Below are positions 54,858 through 64,000 of a stretch of DNA of 64,000 bases, in pieces. Source of the DNA: Caldithrix abyssi DSM 13497 (GTDB lineage Bacteria > Calditrichota > Calditrichia > Calditrichales > Calditrichaceae); the NCBI RefSeq assembly GCF_001886815.1, contig NZ_CP018099.1:682001-746000 (forward strand). Reading direction: 5' to 3'. Position numbers and translations under genes: made by a program. A model generated the notes under the pieces. That model worked only from the letters and a program-made list of their open reading frames with translations. It made no database searches and was not told the origin of the DNA. Each line of letters begins with the position of its first letter. Position 1 is the stretch's first letter.

Positions 54858-56663
54858 ATGGATCAGAAATACATTCGCAATTTTTGTATTATTGCGCACA
54901 TCGATCATGGCAAGTCCACGCTGGCCGACCGGATGCTCGAGTACACGCACACCCTTTCGCAGCGTGAGCTTAAGGCCCAGGTGTTGGACAACATGGATCT
55001 GGAACGCGAGCGCGGGATCACCATCAAATCGCATCCCGTGCGCATGAGTTACCGCGCTAAAGACGGGCATGACTACATCTTAAACTTAATCGACACGCCC
55101 GGTCATGTGGATTTTACGTACGAGGTTTCGCGCAGTCTGGCAGCCTGCGAGGGCGCTTTGCTGCTGGTGGACGCCGCCCAGGGCGTAGAAGCGCAAACCA
55201 TCAGCAACCTTTACCTGGCCATTGAAAATGATTTGCACATCATTCCGGTTATCAATAAAGTCGATCTGCCCAGCGCCCAGGTGGAGGTGGTTAAACATCA
55301 GTTAATAGAGCTCATAGGCTGTTCAGAAGATGAAATTTTATTGACCAGCGCCAAAACCGGTTTAGGCGTTGAAGATTTGATGGAAGCCATTGTCCAGCAG
55401 ATTCCTCCGCCCGATGGCGATCCTGATGCGCCTTTGCAAGCGCTGGTTTTCGATTCGCTTTTTGATAACTACCGCGGCGCCATTAGCTACATCCGCGTTT
55501 TTAACGGCAAACTGAAAAAAAACGACGCCATTCGTTTTTTTAACTCCGGGCGTGATTATCAGGCCGAGGAAATCGGTATTCTTAAATTGCGTCGTCAGCC
55601 GGTTGACGAATTGCATGCCGGCGAGGTGGGCTATCTGGTTTCCGGCGCCAAAAACATCAAAGATATTCGTGTGGGCGACACCATCACGCACGTTAAAAAT
55701 CCGGCTAAAGAGCCATTGCCCGGTTACAAAGAGATCAAACCCATGGTCTTTTCCGGAATTTTTCCCATAGATTCTGACGATTTTGAGGATCTGCGCGACG
55801 CGCTGGAAAAGCTTTCTCTCAACGATTCGGCTCTGATTTACGAGCCCGAAACGTCCAAAGCGCTGGGCTTTGGTTTTCGTTGCGGCTTTTTAGGGTTGCT
55901 GCACATGGAGATTGTACAGGAACGTCTGGAGCGCGAATACAACTTAACCATCATCAACACGGTGCCTAACGTGGTTTACCAGGTTCACCTTAAAAACGGC
56001 AAGATCATCGAAATCCATACGCCGACCGATCTGCCCAACCTGGCGGAGGTGGATCATATTGAAGAGCCCTATATTTCAGCTCAGATCATCACGCCGTCCG
56101 AGTACATTGGCAACGTGATGAAGCTGTCGCAGGAGAAACGCGCAGTCTTTAAATCCACCTCTTATCTGGATCCGACGCGCGCCGACCTGACCTTTCTTTT
56201 TCCGCTGTCCGAAGTAATCTTCGATTTTTACGATCGGCTTAAATCCGTTTCGCGCGGTTACGCCTCTTTTGACTATGAGTTTGAAGGGTATCGCGAAAGC
56301 AAGTTAGTGAAATTAGATATCCTGATTAACGGCGAGCCGGTGGACGCTCTTTCCACCATTGTTCATGAAAGCAAGGCGTACGAGATGGGGCAGCGTTTAT
56401 GCCGCCATTTGAAGCAGCTTATTCCCCGCCAGATGTTCGAAGTGGCCATACAGGCGGCGATTGGCAGCAAGGTCATCGCCCGCCAGACCGTGAAACCGCT
56501 GCGTAAAAATGTTACGGCCAAGTGTTACGGCGGCGATATTACTCGTAAGCGCAAGCTGCTTGAGAAACAAAAAGAAGGTAAAAAACGTATGAAACAAGTC
56601 GGTCGGGTTGAAATTCCTCAGGAAGCCTTCCTGGCCGTTCTTTCGATGGATAAAGATGATTGA
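54858..56663 (+). CDS. lepA: Elongation factor 4 (LepA)
   Basis: The 601-residue GTPase is a standard LepA. GTP motifs are [15 protein letters not shown] (G1), RERGITIK (G2), [12 protein letters not shown] (G3) and INKVDLPSA (G4), followed by EF-G-like domains II, III and V and the LepA-specific C-terminal domain ([38 protein letters not shown]). LepA acts on ribosomes in translation initiation/elongation under stress. ATG 54858 is the family start; an open frame from 54798 adds 20 spurious residues. It heads the operon lepA-lepB-hemW. Confidence 0.98.
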   Translation: MDQKYIRNFCIIAHIDHGKSTLADRMLEYTHTLSQRELKAQVLDNMDLERERGITIKSHPVRMSYRAKDGHDYILNLIDTPGHVDFTYEVSRSLAACEGALLLVDAAQGVEAQTISNLYLAIENDLHIIPVINKVDLPSAQVEVVKHQLIELIGCSEDEILLTSAKTGLGVEDLMEAIVQQIPPPDGDPDAPLQALVFDSLFDNYRGAISYIRVFNGKLKKNDAIRFFNSGRDYQAEEIGILKLRRQPVDELHAGEVGYLVSGAKNIKDIRVGDTITHVKNPAKEPLPGYKEIKPMVFSGIFPIDSDDFEDLRDALEKLSLNDSALIYEPETSKALGFGFRCGFLGLLHMEIVQERLEREYNLTIINTVPNVVYQVHLKNGKIIEIHTPTDLPNLAEVDHIEEPYISAQIITPSEYIGNVMKLSQEKRAVFKSTSYLDPTRADLTFLFPLSEVIFDFYDRLKSVSRGYASFDYEFEGYRESKLVKLDILINGEPVDALSTIVHESKAYEMGQRLCRHLKQLIPRQMFEVAIQAAIGSKVIARQTVKPLRKNVTAKCYGGDITRKRKLLEKQKEGKKRMKQVGRVEIPQEAFLAVLSMDKDD

Positions 56664-56681
56664 AAAAATCAAGGAGGCATT

Positions 56682-57398
56682 TTGTCTAAACCGGTTGTAA
56701 AACGGAAGAGTCGTTTTAAAAGTTTTACCGAAGGATTATTCTCGGCATTAATCGCTGCATTAATCATTCGCCAGTTTGTTGTACAGGCTTACACCATTCC
56801 CACTTCTTCCATGGAGAACACGCTGTTGATCGGCGATTTTCTGCTGGTTAATAAATTCAATTACGGCATGCGTACGCCAGACTGGATTGGCATTCCTTAC
56901 ACCAAAATCGGCGTGGATTTGCCCTGGTTCCGATTTCCGGCCCTGCGCGATCCGCAGCCTTTTGACGTGGTTATTTTTCGTTACCCGCGCGATCATTCCA
57001 TGGATTACATCAAGCGCTGCATCGCTGTCGGCGGACAAACGGTGGAGATCATCGACAAGGTGGTTTACGTGGACGGTAAAAAGTTTCCATTTCCACCGTA
57101 CGGAAAATTTACAGATCCGCGCATTTTTCGCAGAGACGAGGGACGTTTTTTCTTCCCCACCTTTCGCAACCTGGGCAGTCGTGACAACTACGGCCCGATC
57201 ACGGTTCCCAAAGACAAGTATTGGGTGATGGGCGATAACCGCGACAATAGCTCAGACAGCCGCGTGTGGGGGTTTGTCGATCATTCGGAGATTGTCGGGC
57301 AGGCGTTGATCATTTATTTTTCGTGGAATTCCCACGTGCCGTTGTCGCAGTTTTTCAAAAAAATACGTTTTGGCCGCATTGGCCGCGTCATTCGATGA
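56682..57398 (+). CDS. lepB: Signal peptidase I
   Basis: The 238-residue inner-membrane protease cleaves signal peptides of exported proteins. One N-terminal membrane helix (about 18-37) precedes the catalytic serine in PTSSMENTL (Ser43). The general base is Lys111 in DYIKRCIAVGGQ, and the conserved GDNRDNSSDSR box lies near residue 188. The start is TTG 56682, well placed after AAGGAGG; no ATG or GTG is available there. The gene follows lepA by 18 nt and overlaps hemW (ATGA). Confidence 0.97.
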   Translation: MSKPVVKRKSRFKSFTEGLFSALIAALIIRQFVVQAYTIPTSSMENTLLIGDFLLVNKFNYGMRTPDWIGIPYTKIGVDLPWFRFPALRDPQPFDVVIFRYPRDHSMDYIKRCIAVGGQTVEIIDKVVYVDGKKFPFPPYGKFTDPRIFRRDEGRFFFPTFRNLGSRDNYGPITVPKDKYWVMGDNRDNSSDSRVWGFVDHSEIVGQALIIYFSWNSHVPLSQFFKKIRFGRIGRVIR

Positions 57399-58555
57399 GC
57401 GGTGAAAAAGCAAACATCTCCTTTAATCCGGGTATTTACCTGCACATTCCGTTTTGTGAACACAAATGCGGGTACTGCGATTTTTACTCGATCACCAATC
57501 GATCGCAGCAAGCCCTGTTTGTAGAAGCCCTCTGTCAAGAAATGGAACAGGTGGCGGAGCAAATCCGGCCTGCCGAAACTTTTGACACCATCTATTTTGG
57601 CGGTGGCACGCCTTCTTTACTGCAGCCCGACCAACTGCAGCGCATTTTGTCTGTCATTCAACGCGTGTTTGCCATTTCAAGCGATTGTGAAATTACGCTG
57701 GAAATGAATCCCGGCGCCACGGAAAAAGAAAAATTACCCGTTTTTAAACAACTGGGCGTTAACCGTTTGAGTATTGGCGTGCAAAGTTTTGACGACCGTG
57801 AATTAAAATTGCTGGAGCGCATCCACAGCGCACGGCAGGCCGTCGAAACCTTTGAGGCGGCCCGCAAGGCCGGTTTTACCAATCTGGGCATCGATCTGAT
57901 CTACGCCCTGCCCGGTCAGTCTTTAAATTCATGGCGCGCTACCCTGCAGCAGGCGTTACATCTGGCGCCGGAGCATATTTCGGCCTACAATCTTATTTTT
58001 GAACCCGGTACGCCGTTTTACAAATTGCGGGAAAAAGGACAATTGAATCCGCAGGAAGAAGAGGAGGAGCTGCGCTTTTTCAATTTTACTCATCAATTTT
58101 TAAGCGAGCGTGGTTTTTTGCACTACGAGGTTTCCAACTTTGCCCGGACAGCATCATTGTACTCGCGCCACAACTACAAATACTGGCTCCATGTGCCCTA
58201 TCTTGGTTTTGGCCCTTCGGCGCATTCATTCTGGAACGACCGTCGCTGGGGAAACGTCCGTTCACTCAACGCCTATCTGCAACAGCTCAAACAGCAACGT
58301 TTGCCCCGCGCCTTTGAAGAACAGCTTTCCGCGCAGACCAAAGAATTTGAGCACATCTTTTTGCGATTACGCACGTACGAGGGAATTAACCTTGCTTATT
58401 TTGAAAAGACTTTTCATCGATCTTTTTTAGAAACGTATCGTAAAACAATCAATACTTTGATCGATCGGGATTTTGCCGTAATCGACGCACAGATTTTTCG
58501 TTTAACACAGAAGGGAATGGCCGTTTGCGATGAAATTTTACAATATTTTGCCTGA
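57395..58555 (+). CDS. hemW: HemW-type radical SAM heme chaperone
   Basis: The 386-residue protein has the radical SAM cluster CEHKCGYC (Cys21, Cys25, Cys28) in LHIPFCEHKCGYCDFYS, followed by FGGGTPSLL, EMNPG, NRLSIGVQSFDDREL and LGIDLIYALPGQS. Its C-terminal HemN domain has HYEVSNFAR and LGFGPSAHSF. HemW proteins are heme chaperones rather than coproporphyrinogen dehydrogenases; the bona fide HemN has an extra Cys and N-terminal segment not present here. ATG 57395 overlaps the lepB stop. The 3' end overlaps the next TPR gene by 26 nt. Confidence 0.93.
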   Translation: MSGEKANISFNPGIYLHIPFCEHKCGYCDFYSITNRSQQALFVEALCQEMEQVAEQIRPAETFDTIYFGGGTPSLLQPDQLQRILSVIQRVFAISSDCEITLEMNPGATEKEKLPVFKQLGVNRLSIGVQSFDDRELKLLERIHSARQAVETFEAARKAGFTNLGIDLIYALPGQSLNSWRATLQQALHLAPEHISAYNLIFEPGTPFYKLREKGQLNPQEEEEELRFFNFTHQFLSERGFLHYEVSNFARTASLYSRHNYKYWLHVPYLGFGPSAHSFWNDRRWGNVRSLNAYLQQLKQQRLPRAFEEQLSAQTKEFEHIFLRLRTYEGINLAYFEKTFHRSFLETYRKTINTLIDRDFAVIDAQIFRLTQKGMAVCDEILQYFA

Positions 58556-60365
58556 TTTAAAAAGAACGACCTTAATTTTACTACTTCTGGCCCTTGCCGT
58601 CCAGCTGTCAGCCCAGACCGACAGTCGCTTACGCATGGCAATGCTGTTTAAGAACAGCGGTAGCTACGAAGAAGCGCTGGAACTTTACCTGCAAATTTAC
58701 AAATCTGGCAGAACCTCCAACCAGGTCATTAATGATATTCAATTTTGCTATGAAAAACTAAAGCGTTATGATGATCTGATCGCCTTCTTACAAAATCTGA
58801 TAAAAAAATCTCCCGCCAGGCTGGAATACCAGGTTAAGCTGGGCAAGGCTTACTATCTGAGCGAAAATCGCGAACAGGCCTTTGCCCTCTGGAACGGCCT
58901 GTTGCAAGCGCACGGCCAAAATGCGCACCTGTACCGACTTTTAGGCAATGTGTTCATCGAGTTGCGCCTGTACGACAAAGCCATCGAAACCTACCAGCTT
59001 GGCATCCGGAAAACAAAAAGTTTGTACAGCCTGTACCGCGAGATCGCCCTGCTTCACCGGGCGCAGTTAGATTACGGCCAGGCGGCGGTCAGCTACCTTA
59101 AATATCTGGAACATTTTCCAAAGCAATATTCGTTTGTTAACGGTCAAATTATTGCCATGTCTTCGGACAGCTCGGCCGTCCAACAGATGATTGAGGCCAT
59201 TGAAAAGTACTTGAAAACGCGCGGCGATCAGGCCGGCGTTCGGCAGATTTTAGCGGATTTATATTTACGCAACGGCGATTTTAAACATTCCTTTGCTATT
59301 TATCTGGATTTGCACAAAAAGGCGCCCAGAACCAATTACCTGCTGCAATTTGTCCATAAAGCCAGCCAGAATCAGGCCTACGAATTTGCCGTTAAGGGCT
59401 TAAAATTATTGATGGAACAGGCCTCTCAGCCAGGGCAAAAACAACAATACGCCTTTCAACTGGCCCGCAATTATTTTGCCTGGGCTAAAAAACTTTCTGC
59501 CCGGCAGCAGGAAAAGCAAGCCCGGCAAACCATCCAACTGGCCATGCAGGTCATCGACGGCCTGCTGCACAGTAAAACAAAAACCAGCTACCGCTGGAAC
59601 GCTCTGGAACTGCGCGGCGATATCTATTTTAACTACTTCCAGGATATCGATCAGGCCATTAAAGATTATCAAAACTATTTACAGGCGCCTTTAAACGCCC
59701 AACAGCTCGATCGCGTGCGCTTTAAACTGGCCAAAAGCCACCTGGCCAGGGGCGATATTGCCGCAGCCGAAAGACTGCTGCGACAAATCCGAACTAAAAA
59801 ATTGCGCTCGTTGGTCGAGTACACACAGGCAGAGCTTCTGTTTTATTTGGGGGAATTAACGCCCGCTCAAAAGGCCTTTGCCGATCTTTCGGTTAAACTT
59901 TCGCCGGGAGATTCTTTAAAAAACAACGTATTGCAACGTTTGTTGCTGTTAAACCACATTCGACAGGATTCTTCCACATTGGCCGAAATGGGTCGTGCGG
60001 AGTTTTTAATCGCTCAAAAAAAGCTTTCGCAGGCGGCGAATATCTTTAAAGAACTGGCTTTAAAGAATGGGCCGCTCAGCCCGCAGTGCGCCGAGCGTGC
60101 CGTGCATTTATTCATCAAACTGGAAAAGTGGGAAGAGGCGCAGAGCCTGATTGCCCATGTGCTGCAGCATTCGCCCGATTACGTTAATATGGATCGTTTG
60201 CTGTTTACCCTGGGCGGAATCCAGGAAAGGCAAAAACAACTGCAAAAAGCCTTTAACACCTATCGTCTGATTATTACGCGCTATCCGGACAGTTTTTTTG
60301 TGGAACAGGCCAGAGAGCAGGCGCGTTGGTTAAAAGAAAAACTCAAACAAGAACAGGTGCCATGA
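58530..60365 (+). CDS. Secreted/periplasmic TPR-repeat protein
   Basis: The 611-residue protein has a signal peptide (LILLLLALAVQLSAQTD) and consists of TPR-like helical hairpins throughout: AMLFKNSGSYEEALELYLQIYK, YRLLGNVFIELRLYDKAIETYQ, IDQAIKDYQNYLQAPL, and KQLQKAFNTYRLIITRYPDSFF, the last resembling BamD/YbgF-type repeats. It is probably a periplasmic scaffold. The start ATG 58530 lies inside the end of hemW in another frame, so translation is probably coupled. The stop overlaps the start of the next gene (ATGA-type), so these form one operon with hemW. Confidence 0.85.
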   Translation: MKFYNILPDLKRTTLILLLLALAVQLSAQTDSRLRMAMLFKNSGSYEEALELYLQIYKSGRTSNQVINDIQFCYEKLKRYDDLIAFLQNLIKKSPARLEYQVKLGKAYYLSENREQAFALWNGLLQAHGQNAHLYRLLGNVFIELRLYDKAIETYQLGIRKTKSLYSLYREIALLHRAQLDYGQAAVSYLKYLEHFPKQYSFVNGQIIAMSSDSSAVQQMIEAIEKYLKTRGDQAGVRQILADLYLRNGDFKHSFAIYLDLHKKAPRTNYLLQFVHKASQNQAYEFAVKGLKLLMEQASQPGQKQQYAFQLARNYFAWAKKLSARQQEKQARQTIQLAMQVIDGLLHSKTKTSYRWNALELRGDIYFNYFQDIDQAIKDYQNYLQAPLNAQQLDRVRFKLAKSHLARGDIAAAERLLRQIRTKKLRSLVEYTQAELLFYLGELTPAQKAFADLSVKLSPGDSLKNNVLQRLLLLNHIRQDSSTLAEMGRAEFLIAQKKLSQAANIFKELALKNGPLSPQCAERAVHLFIKLEKWEEAQSLIAHVLQHSPDYVNMDRLLFTLGGIQERQKQLQKAFNTYRLIITRYPDSFFVEQAREQARWLKEKLKQEQVP

Positions 60366-61627
60366 TGAGCGGTTTCAAAAAAATAGTTCTCTGGATCTTT
60401 TTACTGACAGGCCTGGTACGGTCGCAATTCATTCTTATTCCGATGGACCTTTCGCAAAATGATCATCTAAAGGCCTATGGCGTGGCTTATTGGATACTGA
60501 CTCAGGGCATTAATGTGGAATGGCTGCTCAATTACCGTGGCGGTTCTTTTTTGTTTACGGACACGCCTTTATTCCGGGAGGAATGTCAGCTGCGCGGCGT
60601 GACCTTTGAGTTAAAAAACGGCGCACAGGTCAATCAAATTTACGCCGAAATCGAAGAGAATAACATGGAACGCGTTCTTCTGGAAAAAGCGCCTAAAATC
60701 GCCATTTACACGCCGCCCACCACTCAACCGTGGGACGATGCCGTAACCCTGGCCATGAATTACGCGGAGATCAAGTACGATAAAGTTTACGATCGCGAGG
60801 TGCTGGACGGTAAGCTGGCAGAGTACGACTGGCTGCATCTGCATCACGAAGATTTTACCGGTCAGTACGGAAAATTCTGGGCTTCTTTCCACAACCAGCC
60901 CTGGTACATTAAACAACAACTGGAAGCCGAAAAACTGGCCAGAGAGCTGGGCTTTAATAAGGTGAGCAAAGAAAAAGCGGCCGTGGCCATCGAAATACGG
61001 CGCTATGTGATGAAAGGCGGATTTTTGTTCGCCATGTGTTCGGCCACCGACGCCCTGGACATTGCCCTGGCCGCCCAGAATACCGATATTTGCGACGCGG
61101 TTTTTGACGGCGACGGCATCGATCCCGATTACCAGAAAAAACTGGATTTCAGTCAGACCTTTGCTTTCCAGAATTTTAAATTGATTACCGATCCGGCTAT
61201 CTACGAATTTTCAGATATCGACGTGCCGCCCAGCAATATGCCCCGTTTACGCGACCCGGAAACGGATTATTTTACGTTGTTTGAATTTTCGGCCAAATAC
61301 GATCCGGTGCCAACCATGCTCACGCAGAATCATGTAAACGTCATCAAAGGCTTTATGGGGCAGACCACCATGTTCCGGGAAGAAAAAATCAAACCCAATG
61401 TGACCATCATGGGCAAGATCGAAGGCACCAACGAGGTAAAGTACATCCACGGCAATCTGGGGAAAGGCACGTTCACTTTTTACGGCGGGCACGATCCGGA
61501 AGATTACACGCACCGCGTGGGCGATCCGCCTACCGATCTCAGCCTGCACAAAAATTCGCCGGGCTACCGCCTGATCTTAAATAATGTTTTGTTCCCGGCG
61601 GCCAAAAAGAAAAAGTTGAAGACATAA
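60362..61627 (+). CDS. Conserved secreted protein of unknown function (often labelled asparagine synthetase B)
   Basis: The 421-residue protein starts at ATG 60362, overlapping the TPR gene stop; a longer frame exists. A signal peptide (LWIFLLTGLVRS) is followed by FILIPMDLSQNDHLKAYGVAYW, EWLLNYRGGSFLF, PTTQPWDDAVTLAMNYAEI, YDWLHLHHEDFTGQYGKF and GHDPEDYTHRVGDPPTDL, ending with a Lys-rich tail. FCB homologues with this architecture are often named asparagine synthetase B, but the glutaminase and ATP-pyrophosphatase motifs of that enzyme are absent. I see no catalytic signature I can name; the His/Asp-rich blocks suggest a metal-binding periplasmic or surface protein. Confidence 0.8.
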   Translation: MMSGFKKIVLWIFLLTGLVRSQFILIPMDLSQNDHLKAYGVAYWILTQGINVEWLLNYRGGSFLFTDTPLFREECQLRGVTFELKNGAQVNQIYAEIEENNMERVLLEKAPKIAIYTPPTTQPWDDAVTLAMNYAEIKYDKVYDREVLDGKLAEYDWLHLHHEDFTGQYGKFWASFHNQPWYIKQQLEAEKLARELGFNKVSKEKAAVAIEIRRYVMKGGFLFAMCSATDALDIALAAQNTDICDAVFDGDGIDPDYQKKLDFSQTFAFQNFKLITDPAIYEFSDIDVPPSNMPRLRDPETDYFTLFEFSAKYDPVPTMLTQNHVNVIKGFMGQTTMFREEKIKPNVTIMGKIEGTNEVKYIHGNLGKGTFTFYGGHDPEDYTHRVGDPPTDLSLHKNSPGYRLILNNVLFPAAKKKKLKT

Positions 61628-61703
61628 AGATCCGGAGAGTTGAATTTACCATTGTTAAAAAAAAGCGCAGCAGACTTCATGGGCAAATTGAGGAGAGACG
61701 AAC

Positions 61704-62102
61704 ATGGTAAAACTGGATATTCGCAGCACGAGCCGCACAGAAATGATCGACATCACGCATCAGGTTCAAAAGGCTGTAACCGACAGCGGTTTGCAAAATG
61801 GACTGGCGGTGATATTTGTGCCGCACACCACCGCCGCCGTAACCATTAACGAAAATGCAGACCCGACCGTTCAAAGAGACATTTTGTACGAAATCAACAA
61901 AGTCATCCCATTCGAAGACGGTTATCACCATTTTGAGGGCAATTCTGCGGCGCATATCAAATCATCGCTCTTTGGCAGTTCGCAAACCATTATCGTAGAA
62001 AACGGACAATTGCAGCTGGGCACCTGGCAGGGCATCTATTTTTGTGAGTTTGACGGACCGCGCAACAGAAAAATTTGGATACAACTGGTTCCGGGAATTT
62101 AG
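61704..62102 (+). CDS. YjbQ/UPF0047 family protein
   Basis: The 132-residue protein matches the YjbQ family over its length: FVPHTTAAVTINENADPTVQRDI, the metal-binding FEGNSAAHIKSSLFGSSQTI, and LQLGTWQGIYFCEFDGPRNRKIWIQL. Family members have weak thiamine-phosphate synthase activity in vitro, which gives the common name secondary thiamine-phosphate synthase; the physiological role is unsettled. It has a GGAGAG site shortly upstream and stands between the unknown secreted protein and a 240-bp gap that shows only weak A/T-rich hairpins. Confidence 0.94.
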   Translation: MVKLDIRSTSRTEMIDITHQVQKAVTDSGLQNGLAVIFVPHTTAAVTINENADPTVQRDILYEINKVIPFEDGYHHFEGNSAAHIKSSLFGSSQTIIVENGQLQLGTWQGIYFCEFDGPRNRKIWIQLVPGI

Positions 62103-62343
62103 GACTTATTTTTTTCGTCTAAACGGACGATAAGAAACATTAGTTTGCGGTTTTAGCCTGGAATTTTTTGATTTCAAGCTAAAACAATCTTTTCCCGTTT
62201 TCCTGCAATTCAATGAGAAAAGGGTGATGTGTAACAAGAATTGTTTCATTGAAAATTGTAAAAGACTCTTTGACCGTATTTAGATTTGAAGTAAAAGGGT
62301 TATTCTTTTATTTTTTTGAAAAAACAAAAAAGAGGAAGTCTCC

Positions 62344-63951
62344 ATGTTAGAAGACGTAATGGATGTTTTTATCGAACGAATTCGCAAGAAAGTTCTGGCC
62401 AACCAAAAAATGAACGAAATCCCTCTGGCTTATTTGATGACGCTCGACATTCCCCAGTCCATCAAACATTTTTTTGATCAGGAAGTGGAACTGTGGATTC
62501 GTGAAGAGGAAGAGAAATTTACCAGCAGCGATCGTTTTGACTATGACCTTCCGGAAGTGCGCGTTTTGATCGACCGTATCTTTGACATCCTGAAACAGAC
62601 TGCGCGTTTCACCATCCCCAAATTCAATCAATTACTGGAGCGCGCCGTTAAGCTGCAAATGAATTTTGTGATTGAACCGCACCGGACGCTAACACAATTT
62701 CTATTTAAAGACAGCAATATCATTTCTACCATCGAAGTGTACGACACTCTGAAATATTTCTTTCAGTTTGAATATTACAAGGAAGCGATCTCCGATTACT
62801 TTAATAACAAGTACATGAAGGAGATTTCGCAAGATCAGTTTGTCACTTTGATCAACAAAATTGATGAAAAAGTATTTGCCGAAAATCGTGTTGAAATGGC
62901 CTTAAAGGTGATCAAGACCATTATGAATTTTTTGAGCGAGGCGCGGGGTACAGAAGTTACCTCGTTGTCGGCAGACGTTTTGCTGGCCGCTTTAAAAGAT
63001 CGCAACCTGCACGATCTGGTAAAACGCTTCGAAAACGCTCAACAGCAAATTCAACTATCTGAGTTCTCTTTTGACGAAATTGAAAGCATTCTTTTTGGAC
63101 GTTTTGAAGAAGCCCTTGAGTCGCCCGCAGAAAAATTGCGTTTTGAAGACATCGAAAGTATTGAGCAGGAAGAGCTGCGTATTGAGGTGGATGATATTGA
63201 AGTGGGAGAAACGCCTCTTGAACAGCAAATCGCAGACGCTGTGGAGGAACTGGAGAAAGTAGGTGAAAAAATAGGGGCGCCTGAACTGGAAACGGATGAT
63301 ATTGAAGAGGAAGAAGACGAAGAAGAATTTGAAGAAGAAGAGGAAGAGCTTGAGCATGAAGAAATGACGACGCCCGAAAAAGATTTTGAATTGATCGAAG
63401 AGCCGGCGGCCGACATGTCCGGTGAGCTAATCGAAGAACAACCGCTTACTGTTGCCGAAGAACCAGGCGCCGAGGAGGAATCTTTTTCCATTGTGGAAGA
63501 ACCTGTGGAGAGCGAGCCGCAGCCCGAAGTTGAAGAACAGCCCGTCGAACCGCAGATGCCTGCGGAAGAGCCCATGCTCGAGCAGCCTCCCGAACCTGAG
63601 CCGGTAAAGACTTCTAAAGTAGCCGACGACCTGGCCGATCACCTGGCCCGCCAAATTTCAGGCGAAGGCCCGTTGCAAGATTTACACACCATGATCAAGG
63701 GACGCACGCGTAAAAAGATCATCAAAAAACTCTTCCGCAAAGATGAAAAAACATATAATGAGTTTATTGATCGATTGAACGCCATGAGCTCCTGGAAAGA
63801 AGCATCGCATTTTATTGACGACACTTTTTACGAGTTAAATATCAACCCTTATTCAAAAGAAGCCATTACCTTTAGCGATATCGTTTACATGCGTTTCTTC
63901 CCGAAGGACAAATACATTGGACAGAACCTTGAGGAAGACAAATTCGATTAA
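62344..63951 (+). CDS. Large acidic cytoplasmic protein of unknown function
   Basis: The 535-residue protein has three parts. Residues 1-235 are helical with mixed charge (VFIERIRKKVLANQKMNEIP, YDTLKYFFQFEYYKEAISDYF). Residues about 260-425 are extremely rich in Glu, Pro and Asp and probably disordered (EEEEDEEEFEEEEEELEHEE). Residues about 430-535 are a compact helical domain (LADHLARQISGEGPLQDLH, TRKKIIKKLFRKDEKTYNEFIDRLN). No signal peptide, membrane segment or catalytic motif is seen. A good GAGGAAG site precedes the ATG. I do not recognise the family; the acidic linker between two helical domains suggests an adaptor or scaffold. Confidence 0.8.
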   Translation: MLEDVMDVFIERIRKKVLANQKMNEIPLAYLMTLDIPQSIKHFFDQEVELWIREEEEKFTSSDRFDYDLPEVRVLIDRIFDILKQTARFTIPKFNQLLERAVKLQMNFVIEPHRTLTQFLFKDSNIISTIEVYDTLKYFFQFEYYKEAISDYFNNKYMKEISQDQFVTLINKIDEKVFAENRVEMALKVIKTIMNFLSEARGTEVTSLSADVLLAALKDRNLHDLVKRFENAQQQIQLSEFSFDEIESILFGRFEEALESPAEKLRFEDIESIEQEELRIEVDDIEVGETPLEQQIADAVEELEKVGEKIGAPELETDDIEEEEDEEEFEEEEEELEHEEMTTPEKDFELIEEPAADMSGELIEEQPLTVAEEPGAEEESFSIVEEPVESEPQPEVEEQPVEPQMPAEEPMLEQPPEPEPVKTSKVADDLADHLARQISGEGPLQDLHTMIKGRTRKKIIKKLFRKDEKTYNEFIDRLNAMSSWKEASHFIDDTFYELNINPYSKEAITFSDIVYMRFFPKDKYIGQNLEEDKFD

Positions 63952-63985
63952 TGACCGCTTCAGGTTTGATGTTTAAAGGATCGCC

Positions 63986-64000
63986 ATGCAAAACGCCCTG
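63986..64000 (+). CDS. Possible start of the next gene (truncated at window edge)
   Basis: ATG 63986 follows AAAGGA at 7 nt spacing, 34 nt after the preceding gene, and encodes MQNAL before the window ends. Only spacing and the ribosome site support it. Confidence 0.35.

Noticed and set aside
61640-61849. 69-codon frame upstream of and overlapping yjbQ
   Set aside because: It overlaps the YjbQ coding frame, which has clear family motifs; nothing supports a second product.
63051-63575. 174-codon minus-strand frame rich in serine
   Set aside because: It is the antisense reading of the Glu-rich linker (GAA/GAG read as TTC/CTC in another frame) of the gene at 62344.

Overview
The window reads as chromosomal DNA of a thermophilic or marine FCB-group bacterium, most likely Calditrichota (Caldithrix-like). 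This is inferred from three proteins ending in type IX secretion (T9SS) type A sorting domains with the YPNPFNPST-type motif, a gingipain-like C25 protease, DUF4292 and OprO/P-type envelope proteins, and the moderate GC content. No database was searched. No rRNA, tRNA or CRISPR array was seen.

Layout. 1-8.2 kb: tail of a T9SS-sorted protein, a beta-solenoid DUF4097-like protein, a degenerate acyl-adenylate synthetase homologue, a secreted CTCH-motif protein, pterin dehydratase, an amidohydrolase-CYTH fusion, an FMN reductase and proline dehydrogenase. 8.2-8.8 kb: palindromic REP-like repeats. 8.8-21 kb: class A PBP, then an envelope/glycan series (TPR lipoprotein, DUF4292 lipoprotein, two family 2 glycosyltransferases, a YfhO-like membrane protein whose reading frame is broken at an A10 run, a third glycosyltransferase), Mpg glycosylase and a methyltransferase. 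21.1-24.7 kb: an intact IS1634-type element with a 6-bp target duplication, next to a decaying PmeII-like restriction-modification pair. 24.7-33 kb: MATE transporter, an EndoQ-like PHP nuclease fused to UvrD helicase, YchF and PhoH. 33-40.3 kb: C25 protease, ArsR regulator, a 243-bp MITE-like insertion, Tex, and a 113-bp tandem repeat.

40.3-54.7 kb is the most interesting region. A leftward three-gene signalling operon (membrane-anchored PhnD-like binding protein, histidine kinase, sigma-54 response regulator with GAFTGA) is divergent from a ten-gene rightward operon. The intergenic region holds a near-consensus -24/-12 sigma-54 promoter (TGGCAC-N5-TTGT), and about 120 bp upstream of it a cluster of TTTCGTC half-sites suitable for an enhancer. 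The operon encodes a CYTH-like protein, an Mth938-like protein, a canonical CYTH triphosphatase-type protein, a TctC-TctB fusion plus TctA, the DUF47/Pit phosphate transporter pair, an OprO/P-type porin, a lipoprotein with two lamin-tail domains, and an SdiA-regulated/phytase-like beta-propeller lipoprotein. I infer a sigma-54-controlled regulon for phosphate, phosphate ester or carboxylate acquisition.

54.8-64 kb: housekeeping lepA-lepB-hemW, a TPR protein, a secreted protein of a family often misnamed asparagine synthetase B, YjbQ, and an acidic protein of unknown function.
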